Shown here piece by piece: positions 8,443 through 16,762 of a stretch of 64,000 bases of DNA. A model generated the notes under the pieces. That model did not search any database. It was not told where the DNA came from and saw nothing but the letters and a program-made list of their open reading frames with translations. The stretch's first letter is position 1. Each line of letters starts with the position of its first letter. The translations under genes and the position numbers were made by a program. This DNA comes from Sporosarcina cyprini (lineage in GTDB: Bacteria; Bacillota; Bacilli; Bacillales_A; Planococcaceae): assembly GCF_022048975.1 (NCBI RefSeq), contig NZ_JAKMHX010000024.1, positions 1 to 64,000 of the forward strand, given 5' to 3'.

Positions 8443-9753
8443 CTACACAAACAAATTAACTAATAAACCGGCCAGTAATATAATTAACGCGCCACCAAGC
8501 CGTGAAGATATTTGGGCAAACGGCATGAGTTCCATCCGCTTAGCTGCAGACAAGACTGCAACATCTCCGGTTCCACCCATATTTGCCATGCATAGACCGG
8601 CTGTGATAGCAGCTTCAATCGGGTAGAAACCGACAAGTTTACCAACAATGGCAGAGCCAAGAATCGCCCCAAGTACAACTGCGACTACGATGACGACATA
8701 TTGAATGCTCAATGCCGCAAGAATAGCTCCTAGATCGGTATAAACAACACCAACTCCGATCAGTAAGGCTAATGTAAAATTCTTTGCGACAAATTGATAC
8801 CACTGGCTCGCACCTTCTTCCACTGATGCTGGCAACACGTTCAATGCTTTAACAACTGCGACTAAAATGATCATGATCGCATACGGGTGAATTGGAATAA
8901 ACTCTCCGAGCAACGTTCCCACCATATAGAAAGAAGCCGCTGCAAGCAAACCAATTCCCATCTTGCCAAAGTCCAATTGCAGCTCCTTCTGCTCATAGGT
9001 GAAGCCTTGGATCAGTTGCCCGTTCCCTGTCAACTTCGGAAACTTCTTACCTAGCACATTCAAGCCAGCAGCGAAAATGATGGCGAACACATTCCCAAGT
9101 GCGAGGGCAGGTATTAATAAGGACATATAATAACTTGTGTCTTTGCCTAACAGTTCAGAGTAGACCTGCGCCATTGGAACTGCACCTGCTCCAAGTCCGC
9201 CACCCATGATAGGCAAAGTCATGACAAGAACGGAATCTTGCAGCGTGAAGCCGACGAGCCAGCCAACCAAGCCAGCCAAGACAATTGCCCCTACCACACC
9301 AGCCAATAAAGGAAATGCATACTTTAAGCCTGCTTGAACTAACACTTTTGAATTCATTCCTAAGATACTTCCTGTAATTAAGGCAGCGATGTAGAAATTC
9401 AGGAAATCTCCAGCCTTCATGAAATCCGTAATCGTAGTGATGGTGCTTTCGGGCATGAGACCAGCATAAGCCAAATACGACGAACCAAAGATGGCGATAA
9501 TGGCACCGCCCCCTAAGAAGCTTTTGACAATTGGAGTATGATCGCCTAACCAGCCTAACAACTCTCCAAGTACAATCATGATCAATAGCGCGCCAATCAA
9601 TCCTGGCGGCAATAACTCCATATACATACACGCTATAGCGATTGCGGCAAATGCTAAAAACCAGCCGACAGGCAAATTAAAAATTGTCACTTTGGGTGAA
9701 GCCAATGAACCCGTCCCCACGCCAAAAGCCTCTTTTTGATTAATCGATGCCAT
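8443..9753 (-). CDS. 2-hydroxycarboxylate transporter family carrier (CitS/CimH/MaeN type)
   Basis: 436 aa, about 11 hydrophobic segments. The two reentrant-loop signatures of the 2HCT family are present: LPIMGGGLGAGAVPMAQVY in the first half and CMANMGGTGDVAVLSAA near the C-terminus. Family members import citrate, malate, citramalate or lactate by Na+ or H+ symport or by exchange. The ATG follows GGGGGAG. It is the last gene of a three-gene operon after a CitE-like lyase (13 nt apart) and a CoA-transferase, so it probably imports the acid that these enzymes activate and cleave. Confidence 0.92.
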   Translation of the reverse strand: MASINQKEAFGVGTGSLASPKVTIFNLPVGWFLAFAAIAIACMYMELLPPGLIGALLIMIVLGELLGWLGDHTPIVKSFLGGGAIIAIFGSSYLAYAGLMPESTITTITDFMKAGDFLNFYIAALITGSILGMNSKVLVQAGLKYAFPLLAGVVGAIVLAGLVGWLVGFTLQDSVLVMTLPIMGGGLGAGAVPMAQVYSELLGKDTSYYMSLLIPALALGNVFAIIFAAGLNVLGKKFPKLTGNGQLIQGFTYEQKELQLDFGKMGIGLLAAASFYMVGTLLGEFIPIHPYAIMIILVAVVKALNVLPASVEEGASQWYQFVAKNFTLALLIGVGVVYTDLGAILAALSIQYVVIVVAVVLGAILGSAIVGKLVGFYPIEAAITAGLCMANMGGTGDVAVLSAAKRMELMPFAQISSRLGGALIILLAGLLVNLFV

Positions 9754-9765
9754 CCTTACTCCCCC

Positions 9766-10617
9766 TTATTCTCCCAAGTTTAACTTTCCGGCAAGTTCCA
9801 GCACGCGTTTCGCACGTTGGATGATTGGTTCATCAACCATTTTTCCATTCAGCTGAAAAACGGAAGCGCCGTATTCCCTTACATGCGCCATAATTTCTTC
9901 TGCCTCTTGGATCTCCGCTTCTGACGATTGGAAAGTCCTGTTAATGCCTTCTAACTGTGAAGGATGGATAGCGAGCTTGCCTCCAAATCCGAGGCCCTTC
10001 ACCATAGCGGCTTCCTTCACCAGACCTTCCGAATCTTTAAAATCAACATAAACGGTATCAATCGGCTGCTCCAGCCCAGCGACACGGGAGGCCACAACGA
10101 GCTGGGAACGAGCGAATAATAGTTCCGTCCCTTCCTTTGTTAACGTCGCCCCAATATCCAGGGCGAAATCGACAGAACCAAATGCCAACCGTTTCACCCG
10201 TTTGGAAGAGTCTGCAATTTCAAATGAATGGTAAACACCTGAAGCCGACTCGAGCAACGGAATAATCTCCACCGACTCGAGCACATCCAATGAATCTAGC
10301 ATCCGCTCCAGCATTATTACATCAGAGCCGCGATTAGACTTTGGCAGCATGATGCCCTTCAAAGCATCCGTGCTCAACTCAGCAATTGCCCGAACATCTT
10401 CAACAAAATACGGCGTCTCCATCGAATTGATCCGAACAACGACCGATTTGCGAGAAGCAGCCAACGCCTTGCAAACTCTGGCCCGTGCCTCCGCTTTTTG
10501 TTCAGGTGCGACGGCATCTTCCAAGTCATAGATGATAACATCGGCCGGTAATTGCTCAGCTTTCGCAATGACTTTTTCATTATTTCCAGGTACAAACAAC
10601 AACGAGCGTATGATCAT
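9766..10617 (-). CDS. CitE-like acyl-CoA lyase (HpcH/HpaI aldolase family)
   Basis: 283 aa from ATG 10617, which has AAGGAGG eight nt upstream; the frame is open for 77 more codons, but that part overlaps the CoA-transferase gene and lacks family similarity. Family motifs: RSLLFVPGNNEKVIAKA, VIYDLEDAVAPEQKAEAR (Mg2+ ligand region), VVRINS, GIMLPKS, IIPLLESASGV and FGSVDFALDIG. Citrate lyase acyl-carrier and alpha subunits (citD, citF) are absent, so it more likely cleaves malyl-CoA or citramalyl-CoA to acetyl-CoA plus glyoxylate or pyruvate. The neighbouring CoA-transferase supports this. Confidence 0.85.
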   Translation of the reverse strand: MIIRSLLFVPGNNEKVIAKAEQLPADVIIYDLEDAVAPEQKAEARARVCKALAASRKSVVVRINSMETPYFVEDVRAIAELSTDALKGIMLPKSNRGSDVIMLERMLDSLDVLESVEIIPLLESASGVYHSFEIADSSKRVKRLAFGSVDFALDIGATLTKEGTELLFARSQLVVASRVAGLEQPIDTVYVDFKDSEGLVKEAAMVKGLGFGGKLAIHPSQLEGINRTFQSSEAEIQEAEEIMAHVREYGASVFQLNGKMVDEPIIQRAKRVLELAGKLNLGE

Positions 10618-10630
10618 AGTCGACTCCTCC

Positions 10631-11809
10631 TTATATCGCATGAGTTGCCTTGCATTTCTGGATGAACGCCTCATCAAAACCAAATTCCTGCAAAATGGCA
10701 TCTGTATTTTGACCGACTTCCGGAATCGCCTCCATGACAGGCTCAAACTCTTGAAATGTTGCAGGAGGCAACAACGACTTGATCGGACCGTTCGGCGTGT
10801 CGACATTTCGCCAGCGATTTCTAGCCTGCAATTGTGGATGCTGAACAAACTCTTCTACAGAGTTCAACCTAGCATTCGCAATCTTCGCTTCTTCCAGCAA
10901 ATTGACTAGCTGCGCAGCTGTATATGCAGTAAAAGCGCTTTCAATGATTTCCTTTAAAGCTTCCCGATTCTCAACTCGAGCCGAGTTCGTACTGTATTTT
11001 TCATCGCCAATCAATTCTGGACGTTTCATGACCGTCTCACAAAGACGGGCCCATTCCCGTTCATTTTGAATCGACAAGAACACATACTTGCCATCATTAG
11101 CAGGGAATGGACCGTACGGAAAGATCGTCGCATGCCTTGCACCCGTCCTGGCCGGCTCTTTCCCGCCATAATGTGAATAATAGAGCGGATATCCCATCCA
11201 CTCGCCAAGCGCTTCGAGCATGGACACTTCAAACACGGACCCTTTGCCGGTTTTACTTCGTTGTATCAACGCCGTCAAAATGCCGGTATATGCATACATT
11301 CCAGCCGCAATATCGGCTACAGAAATCCCCGCCTTGGATGGAGTTTCATCAGTTCCTGTAATGGAAACGAGTCCAGCTTCACATTGAATGAGCAGATCAT
11401 ATGCTTTTTTATCTACATAAGGCCCATACGATCCATAGCCTGAAATACCACAGACAATCAGCTGATCATACTTTTCCTTCAATTGCTGCGGACTGAATCC
11501 CAGCCGATCGACAGCACCAGGCGCCAGATTTTGAATAAACACGTCTGCTTCCGCAAGCAGCGTATGCAAAATCTCTTTTCCTTCTTCACTTTTCAAATTC
11601 AATGTCAACGATTCTTTTGACCGATTGATCCAAACAAAATGACTTGCCATTCCATTCACAGTCGTATCATAGTGTCGGGCGAAGTCCCCATCACCTGGCC
11701 GTTCAATCTTAATAACCCTCGCTCCGAGGTCTGCAAACTGTCTAGTCGCAAATGGAGCGGCGACCGCTTGTTCAAGAGAAACTACTGTAATTCCTTCAAG
11801 AGGCAACAT
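10631..11809 (-). CDS. CaiB/BaiF class III CoA-transferase
   Basis: 393 aa from ATG 11809 (AAGGAAGGGG upstream). The N-terminus LPLEGITVVSLEQAVAAPFATRQFADLGARVIKIE is the classic family III opening. Also present are NRSKESLTLNLKSEEGKE, ADVFIQNLAPGAVDRLG and the region around AYDLLIQCEAGL, where the catalytic Asp of family III enzymes lies. Such enzymes move CoA between carboxylates, e.g. succinyl-CoA to (S)-malate or citramalate. It is first in an operon with the CitE-like lyase (13 nt apart) and the 2HCT transporter, and divergent from a GntR regulator. Confidence 0.9.
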   Translation of the reverse strand: MLPLEGITVVSLEQAVAAPFATRQFADLGARVIKIERPGDGDFARHYDTTVNGMASHFVWINRSKESLTLNLKSEEGKEILHTLLAEADVFIQNLAPGAVDRLGFSPQQLKEKYDQLIVCGISGYGSYGPYVDKKAYDLLIQCEAGLVSITGTDETPSKAGISVADIAAGMYAYTGILTALIQRSKTGKGSVFEVSMLEALGEWMGYPLYYSHYGGKEPARTGARHATIFPYGPFPANDGKYVFLSIQNEREWARLCETVMKRPELIGDEKYSTNSARVENREALKEIIESAFTAYTAAQLVNLLEEAKIANARLNSVEEFVQHPQLQARNRWRNVDTPNGPIKSLLPPATFQEFEPVMEAIPEVGQNTDAILQEFGFDEAFIQKCKATHAI

Positions 11810-11903
11810 TCGACTACCCCTTCCTTTTCTATTTTGGATTTTGGATACAGAATACATTTAGTTTATAGTGACTCTTTTAAGTTGTCAATCAATTTTTACA
11901 TCG

Positions 11904-11934
11904 TTGTACAATTGCTTCTTTTTATCGATATAAT
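11904..11934 (+). promoter_or_regulatory. GntR-gene promoter with TTGTACAA dyad
   Basis: TATAAT at 11929-11934 is a good -10. The palindrome TTGTACAA (11904-11911) covers the -35 position (GTACAA with 17-nt spacing). Dyads of the TTGT-ACAA type are common operators of FadR/GntR regulators, so autoregulation and control of the divergent CoA-transferase operon is likely. Confidence 0.5.
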
Positions 11935-11967
11935 AGGAGTAATAGAATGAAGGAGTGTCGAAACGGT

Positions 11968-12600
11968 ATGGAGCCAATTGCAAAACAATCCACTCGGGAC
12001 CAAGTCATCGCAACTTTGCGGAAAGCGATATTCAACGGAGATTTGAAGGAAGGCGAGGAATTAATCCAAGAGGAAATCGCCAAAAAACTTAATGTCTCCC
12101 GTATGCCTGTTCGCGAAGCCTTTTATGCGCTAGAGCGCGAAGGCTTGCTCCTGACCAATCAAAATCGCCGCGTCACCGTTAAAGGCTTTACGAGAGACGA
12201 TATTCAAGACCACTACGATATTCGAGCCATGTTAGAAGGCGAAGCAGCTGCACGGGCAAGCTTAAAGGACTTCGATAAACAGGAATTGTTGGAGATTCAG
12301 CAGGACATTGAAAACGCGGTTGCTAACCGTCAGGTCAATGATTATATCGTCGCCAACGAACATTTCCACCGCATCATTTGGAAAGCTTCCGAAAGCGAAC
12401 GACTCCAATCTTTCCTTGACCAAATGTGGAATGGCCTTCCTCCTCACTTAGCAGAAATGGTGGAAGAACAAATGATCAAATCGATCAAGGAACATCAGGT
12501 CATCGTAAGCGCCATTCTAGAAGGCAATGCCGATAAGGCAAGAGAAGCGACAGAAGCTCATATTCGACGGAGTATGACGGATTTTCTAGAGAATTATTAA
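11968..12600 (+). CDS. GntR family regulator, FCD (FadR) subfamily
   Basis: 210 aa. The N-terminal winged helix (about 5-70) contains RDQVIATLRKAIFNGDLKEG and NVSRMPVREAFYALEREGLL. An FCD ligand-binding domain follows, with YDIRAMLEGEAAARAS and NEHFHRIIW, whose Asp/His residues usually bind a metal and carboxylate effector. I prefer ATG 11968 because AAGGAG precedes it and because a -10 box at 11929-11934 leaves almost no leader for the in-frame ATG at 11947. Divergent from the CoA-transferase/lyase/transporter operon, which it probably represses until the hydroxyacid substrate is present. Confidence 0.88.
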   Translation: MEPIAKQSTRDQVIATLRKAIFNGDLKEGEELIQEEIAKKLNVSRMPVREAFYALEREGLLLTNQNRRVTVKGFTRDDIQDHYDIRAMLEGEAAARASLKDFDKQELLEIQQDIENAVANRQVNDYIVANEHFHRIIWKASESERLQSFLDQMWNGLPPHLAEMVEEQMIKSIKEHQVIVSAILEGNADKAREATEAHIRRSMTDFLENY

Positions 12601-12607
12601 GCACAGG

Positions 12608-12645
12608 AAAAAGCCTTGCAGCTTCTACAGTTGCTAGGCTTTTCT
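12608..12645. terminator. Bidirectional terminator between gntR and aspartase genes
   Basis: The stem AAAAAGCCT/AGGCTTTT with an inner GCA/TGC pair has U-rich ends in both directions, serving the two convergent genes. Confidence 0.75.
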
Positions 12646-12697
12646 AATACACTCTCTCATCTAAAACTCCAGGGTACTACACGCACTTTCACTACCT

Positions 12698-14125
12698 TCA
12701 AAGCTCCCCCTGCAAAACCGTCATCGGATACGGACGCAATAAACGATCCACATCCTCCGCACTTCCCACATCATATTTCAAACAGAGTTCCCGTACGGGC
12801 ACACCCGTAGCAAACGCTTCACGCGCGATCTGGGAAGACGTTTCGTAGCCAATGGCCGGAATGAGCGCGGTCAGGATGCCGATGCTGTTTTCCACGTTGC
12901 TTCTTAGTTGTTCCTCGTTGGCAGTAATTCCGGCGAGGCAGTAGCGGCGGAAGACGTCGATGCCGTTCTTCATGACCGTGATGGATTGGAGCAAGTTATA
13001 GACCAGAACCGGTTCCATTACGTTCAATTCAAATTGTCCGGCTTCGGAAGCAAGGCTAATCGTGTGGTCGTTTCCAATCACTTGAAAAGCGATTTGATTG
13101 AGAACTTCTGCCATGACCGGATTTACTTTTCCGGGCATGATGGAAGAACCCGGTTGTCGGGCGGGCAGGTTGATTTCATTGAACCCTGTGCGCGGGCCTG
13201 AAGCCATCAATCGTAAATCATTCGCCATTTTGGACAGATTGAGCATGCAGATTTTCAAGGCTGCTGATATTTCTGTATAGCAATCCGTGTTCTGTGTTGC
13301 ATCGACGAGATGCTCGGCTGTTCGCAGTGGAAATCCGCTGCTTTGGCAAAGCTGTTCTGTCACTCGCTGGATATAGCGTACCGATGCATTGAGTCCAGTA
13401 CCGACCGCCGTCGCTCCCATGTTAATTTCCTCGAGATGAAGGCGGGCCTGCCGAATTCTCTTGAGATCTCTCTCCACCACTCGTTTGTACGCTCCGAATT
13501 CCTGTCCAAGCCGGATGGGCACGGCATCCTGAAGATGCGTTCTTCCCATTTTAATAATGGTATCGAATTGCGCCTCTTTCGTTTGAAGCTCTTCCACCAG
13601 GTATCCGATCGAGTCAATCAGTTCATTCAGCAGTTGATGAACCGCTATTTTGACAGCTGTCGGGAACGCATCATTGGTGGACTGTGACATATTGACATGA
13701 TTGTTCGGACTGATTATGCCATAGTCTCCTTTTGGATGTCCGAGCAGTTCCAACGCACGATTGGCAATCACTTCATTGGCATTCATATTAATGGATGTGC
13801 CGGCTCCTCCTTGGATCGGATCGACGATGAATTGATCGTCGAATCTGCCGTCCATCACTTCTTGTGCGGCTTCCACGATAGCTTTGCATTTATCAGCGGG
13901 CAGACCGTTCACTTCATGATTCGCTTCAGCTGCTGCCTTCTTCACCATGCCAAGCGCACGAATTAATTGCGGGTGGATGCGTTCGTGAGTAATCGGGAAG
14001 TTTTCAAGCGCACGTAAGGATTGAATGCCGTAGTACGCATCCTTAGGCAGATTCCGCTCGCCAAGGAAATCGCGTTCTACCCGTTCCTCGATTATCACAG
14101 CCTCCCTTTGCTTTTCTTCAATCAA
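12698..14125 (-). CDS. aspA: Aspartate ammonia-lyase
   Basis: 475 aa aspartase/fumarase superfamily enzyme, converting L-aspartate to fumarate and ammonia. The signature GSSIMPGKVNPVMAEVLNQ is present. ISPNNHVNMSQSTNDAFPT and VVERDLKRI fit aspartase better than fumarase. The start is TTG 14125 with GAGGAGGAAACGAG upstream, overlapping the M20 stop codon (TTGA). It closes a ten-gene operon for peptide import and hydrolysis, so released aspartate would enter the citric acid cycle as fumarate. Argininosuccinate lyase and class II fumarase are less likely alternatives. Confidence 0.9.
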   Translation of the reverse strand: MIEEKQREAVIIEERVERDFLGERNLPKDAYYGIQSLRALENFPITHERIHPQLIRALGMVKKAAAEANHEVNGLPADKCKAIVEAAQEVMDGRFDDQFIVDPIQGGAGTSINMNANEVIANRALELLGHPKGDYGIISPNNHVNMSQSTNDAFPTAVKIAVHQLLNELIDSIGYLVEELQTKEAQFDTIIKMGRTHLQDAVPIRLGQEFGAYKRVVERDLKRIRQARLHLEEINMGATAVGTGLNASVRYIQRVTEQLCQSSGFPLRTAEHLVDATQNTDCYTEISAALKICMLNLSKMANDLRLMASGPRTGFNEINLPARQPGSSIMPGKVNPVMAEVLNQIAFQVIGNDHTISLASEAGQFELNVMEPVLVYNLLQSITVMKNGIDVFRRYCLAGITANEEQLRSNVENSIGILTALIPAIGYETSSQIAREAFATGVPVRELCLKYDVGSAEDVDRLLRPYPMTVLQGEL

Positions 14126-15504
14126 CTCGTTTCCTCCTCGGCATATTGGTGCAGGAACATCGCCATAAATTTGATTCCTTCTATATAATCATCCACAAAG
14201 ATACTCTCGTTAGGTGCGTGGTTTCTGGAATCCGCATGACCTACGCCGAAGCCTGCTGATGGAATGCCGAACTTTTGGCAGAATGAATACATTGGGCCCG
14301 TCCCTGCTTGGGAACGCAATACTTTTGGTGGCTTGCCGTAGAAATCCATGGCACTTTTCTCAATTTTACTAACGAGCGGATCTTCCAGCGCAGTCGTCGC
14401 CGCCCGTGTCCCTTTCAAAGGAACAATCTCGATGTCTTCGAATCCATGTTTGTCTAAATGAGTGCGGAGAAGCTCCAGAATTTCATCCGGATCTTGATCC
14501 GAAACGAGTCGGAAATCCAATTTCACCTTTGCGACACAAGGAAGAACCGTTTTGGACCCTTCACCCGTATAGCCCGATTCAATTCCGCAAATCGTGCAGG
14601 TCGGCTGGAAAATCAACTTCTCCTGCAGATCAAATCCAGTTAATCCGTTAATATAACGAGGGATCCCCAATTGCTTCAGGTCCTCCTCTTCGTTATACTC
14701 CATCTGTTCTGTCAGCTTTCGTTCCGCATCAGTCATCGGTCGGATTTTGTCATAAAACCCGTCAATCAAGATTTCGTCTTTCTCGTTTTTCAAGGTGGCC
14801 AATGCCCACACGAGCCGCCATGCAGGATTTTCTACAATAGCCGCCCTTCCGGAATGCAAGTCTGTGTTTGCTCCATGCGCGTGCAATTCCACATAGAGCA
14901 TCCCTTTGCACCCCAGGCTCACTTGAAGATTTCCGTCAATATCTTTGAATCCATTTTCCCAAATATTCGCATCGGCGCGAATCAAATCGATATGCTCATC
15001 CGCAAATGTCTCCAAATTTGGACTGCCGATCTCCTCTTCGCCTTCCACGATGAATTTCAGGTTCACAGGCAATTCACCCAACACTTGCTTGTATGCATGG
15101 ACAGCACAGAGCCTTGCCATTAAAGTTCCTTTATTATCTGCAACGCCTCTGCAAAAGATCTTTCCATCACGGATGGTCGGTGAAAAAGGAGGGCTTTCCC
15201 ATATATCGAGCGGATCTTCCGGCTGTACATCATAATGGTTGTAAAACGATAATGTCTGCGTCGTCCGTGGTGTCGCGAGACTCCCGAAGACCACTGGATT
15301 TCCCGGCGTTTTGATCACCTGAACTTCGGCATCCAGTTCGAGAAGCTTATTTTTCACAGCTTCCACTGCCTCATCAATTCCTCTCGACTGGGCAGCGACA
15401 CTCGGAATCTCGCATAACTCGAAAAGCCACTTCAGATAGGTTTCCTTGTGCTCATCGATATAACGGTACACCTGCTCCAGCGTCCCTCTTTCAGTAAGTT
15501 CCAT
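14122..15504 (-). CDS. M20 family dipeptidase/carboxypeptidase (CNDP-like)
   Basis: 460 aa. Dinuclear Zn motifs are clear: LSFYNHYDVQPEDP (His, Asp), GVADNKGTLMAR (bridging Asp), VEGEEEIGSPN (catalytic and ligand Glu), and a C-terminal His in FGVGHADSRNHAPNE. The lid (dimerisation) domain occupies roughly 200-330. Similar enzymes hydrolyse dipeptides and N-acyl amino acids in the cytoplasm. The gene overlaps the upstream M20 gene by 14 nt and aspA by 4 nt, so all three are translationally coupled. Confidence 0.88.
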   Translation of the reverse strand: MELTERGTLEQVYRYIDEHKETYLKWLFELCEIPSVAAQSRGIDEAVEAVKNKLLELDAEVQVIKTPGNPVVFGSLATPRTTQTLSFYNHYDVQPEDPLDIWESPPFSPTIRDGKIFCRGVADNKGTLMARLCAVHAYKQVLGELPVNLKFIVEGEEEIGSPNLETFADEHIDLIRADANIWENGFKDIDGNLQVSLGCKGMLYVELHAHGANTDLHSGRAAIVENPAWRLVWALATLKNEKDEILIDGFYDKIRPMTDAERKLTEQMEYNEEEDLKQLGIPRYINGLTGFDLQEKLIFQPTCTICGIESGYTGEGSKTVLPCVAKVKLDFRLVSDQDPDEILELLRTHLDKHGFEDIEIVPLKGTRAATTALEDPLVSKIEKSAMDFYGKPPKVLRSQAGTGPMYSFCQKFGIPSAGFGVGHADSRNHAPNESIFVDDYIEGIKFMAMFLHQYAEEETS

Positions 15505-16762
15505 GCGATGTCACCGCCTTCTCCCTTTTTTCCAGTAGAGGTTCTGTCACACCCGCGCAGCCAAGCAATGCGAGTACAGTAAGGAAGACTTTTTGAACGC
15601 CGATATAGGCATCTGTCGGATCATAATATTCCTGTAACGTGTGGAAGCCACCTGCTTTCCCTCCGCCCCCAAGGGTGACAGCTGGAATTCCCAAGTGAAT
15701 CGGAACGTTGGAATCTGTACTCGATGCTGAATCCAATACTGGCGTAAATCCGAGCGCAGCGGTCGTTTCTTGTGCGACTTGCACAATGGCCGACTCCGAC
15801 GATTGACTTCCAGCCGGCCGGTCGCCGACCAATTTACTCGTCACCGTAATTTCATTCGACTTGCCGCGGAACGCATTTTCCTCGTCCGCTGCCTGCTGAA
15901 TCATTCGCAGTACGGTTGACTCTAATTTCTGCAATTCCTCTTGGGAGTTGGAACGCATATCGACAAACATGGTCGCCGTTTCCGAAATCGTATTGATCGA
16001 CGTTCCTCCATGGATGATGCCGACATTATATGTCGTTTTCGGCTCTGCGGGGACCGACAAGGTAGAAATTTTGGCTATCGCTTTTCCTAACGCATGAATC
16101 GGATTCGCAGTGCCAAAGGCGCCAAAACTATGTCCGCCCGGCCCTTCGTAGGTCACTTCATAGCGCTTACTGCCGGTTCCTAGATACGTCGTTCGTTCCG
16201 GTTCTCCCGGCTCCACGGAAATAAAACCATCGATATCATGACGAGAACTGAATAAATGCTTCACTCCGCGCAAATCGCCCAATCCTTCTTCACCGACTGT
16301 CGCTCCAATGATCAAGTCGCCTGCCGTCTCAATCTCGGTATGCTGCAGCGCCTTAGCGATGGCAAGCACGACAGCTAATCCCCTGCCGTCATCCGCAATG
16401 CCAGGCGCGAACACTTTTCCATCCCGCCACTTTGCCTTCACATCGGTGCCACTTGGGAACACGGTGTCCAAATGGGCACAGAGGACTAGCGCCGGGCCGT
16501 CCCCTTTTCCTTTGCGGGTACCAAAAACATTGCCCACCTCATCGATCGTGATGTCCTTGATGCCCACTTCCTCTAATTTCGCCTTATAAACGTTTCCTCT
16601 CACCTGCTCCTGAAACGTCGGTGCCTCAATTTCTGTCAGTTCAATTTGCTCTTCCGTCGTTCTGTCGTTGTCAGCCTTAATGAATGACAGCCCTTTTTGT
16701 ACCGCCTCTTCTTCTAGTAAACGTGTGATTGACCCTCTGATGTCCAAATGTGCTTCCTTCAT
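15491..16762 (-). CDS. M20 family peptidase (PepT/ArgE-like)
   Basis: 423 aa from ATG 16762, which overlaps the S9 gene stop codon (ATGA) and has AAGGAG ten nt upstream; a GTG at 16771 sits too close to that site. Zn motifs: VLCAHLDTVFPSG, APGIADDGRGLAVVL, GATVGEEGLGDLRG, and a late LGGGGKAGGFHTLQEYYD. The family cleaves N-terminal residues or acyl groups from small peptides. Position between S9 peptidase and a second M20 enzyme points to stepwise hydrolysis of an imported peptide. Confidence 0.87.
   Translation of the reverse strand: MKEAHLDIRGSITRLLEEEAVQKGLSFIKADNDRTTEEQIELTEIEAPTFQEQVRGNVYKAKLEEVGIKDITIDEVGNVFGTRKGKGDGPALVLCAHLDTVFPSGTDVKAKWRDGKVFAPGIADDGRGLAVVLAIAKALQHTEIETAGDLIIGATVGEEGLGDLRGVKHLFSSRHDIDGFISVEPGEPERTTYLGTGSKRYEVTYEGPGGHSFGAFGTANPIHALGKAIAKISTLSVPAEPKTTYNVGIIHGGTSINTISETATMFVDMRSNSQEELQKLESTVLRMIQQAADEENAFRGKSNEITVTSKLVGDRPAGSQSSESAIVQVAQETTAALGFTPVLDSASSTDSNVPIHLGIPAVTLGGGGKAGGFHTLQEYYDPTDAYIGVQKVFLTVLALLGCAGVTEPLLEKREKAVTSHGTY

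Noticed and set aside
10618..10848. 77-codon N-terminal extension of the CitE-like gene
   Set aside because: It lies within the CoA-transferase gene, lacks family similarity, and a strong AAGGAGG site precedes ATG 10617.
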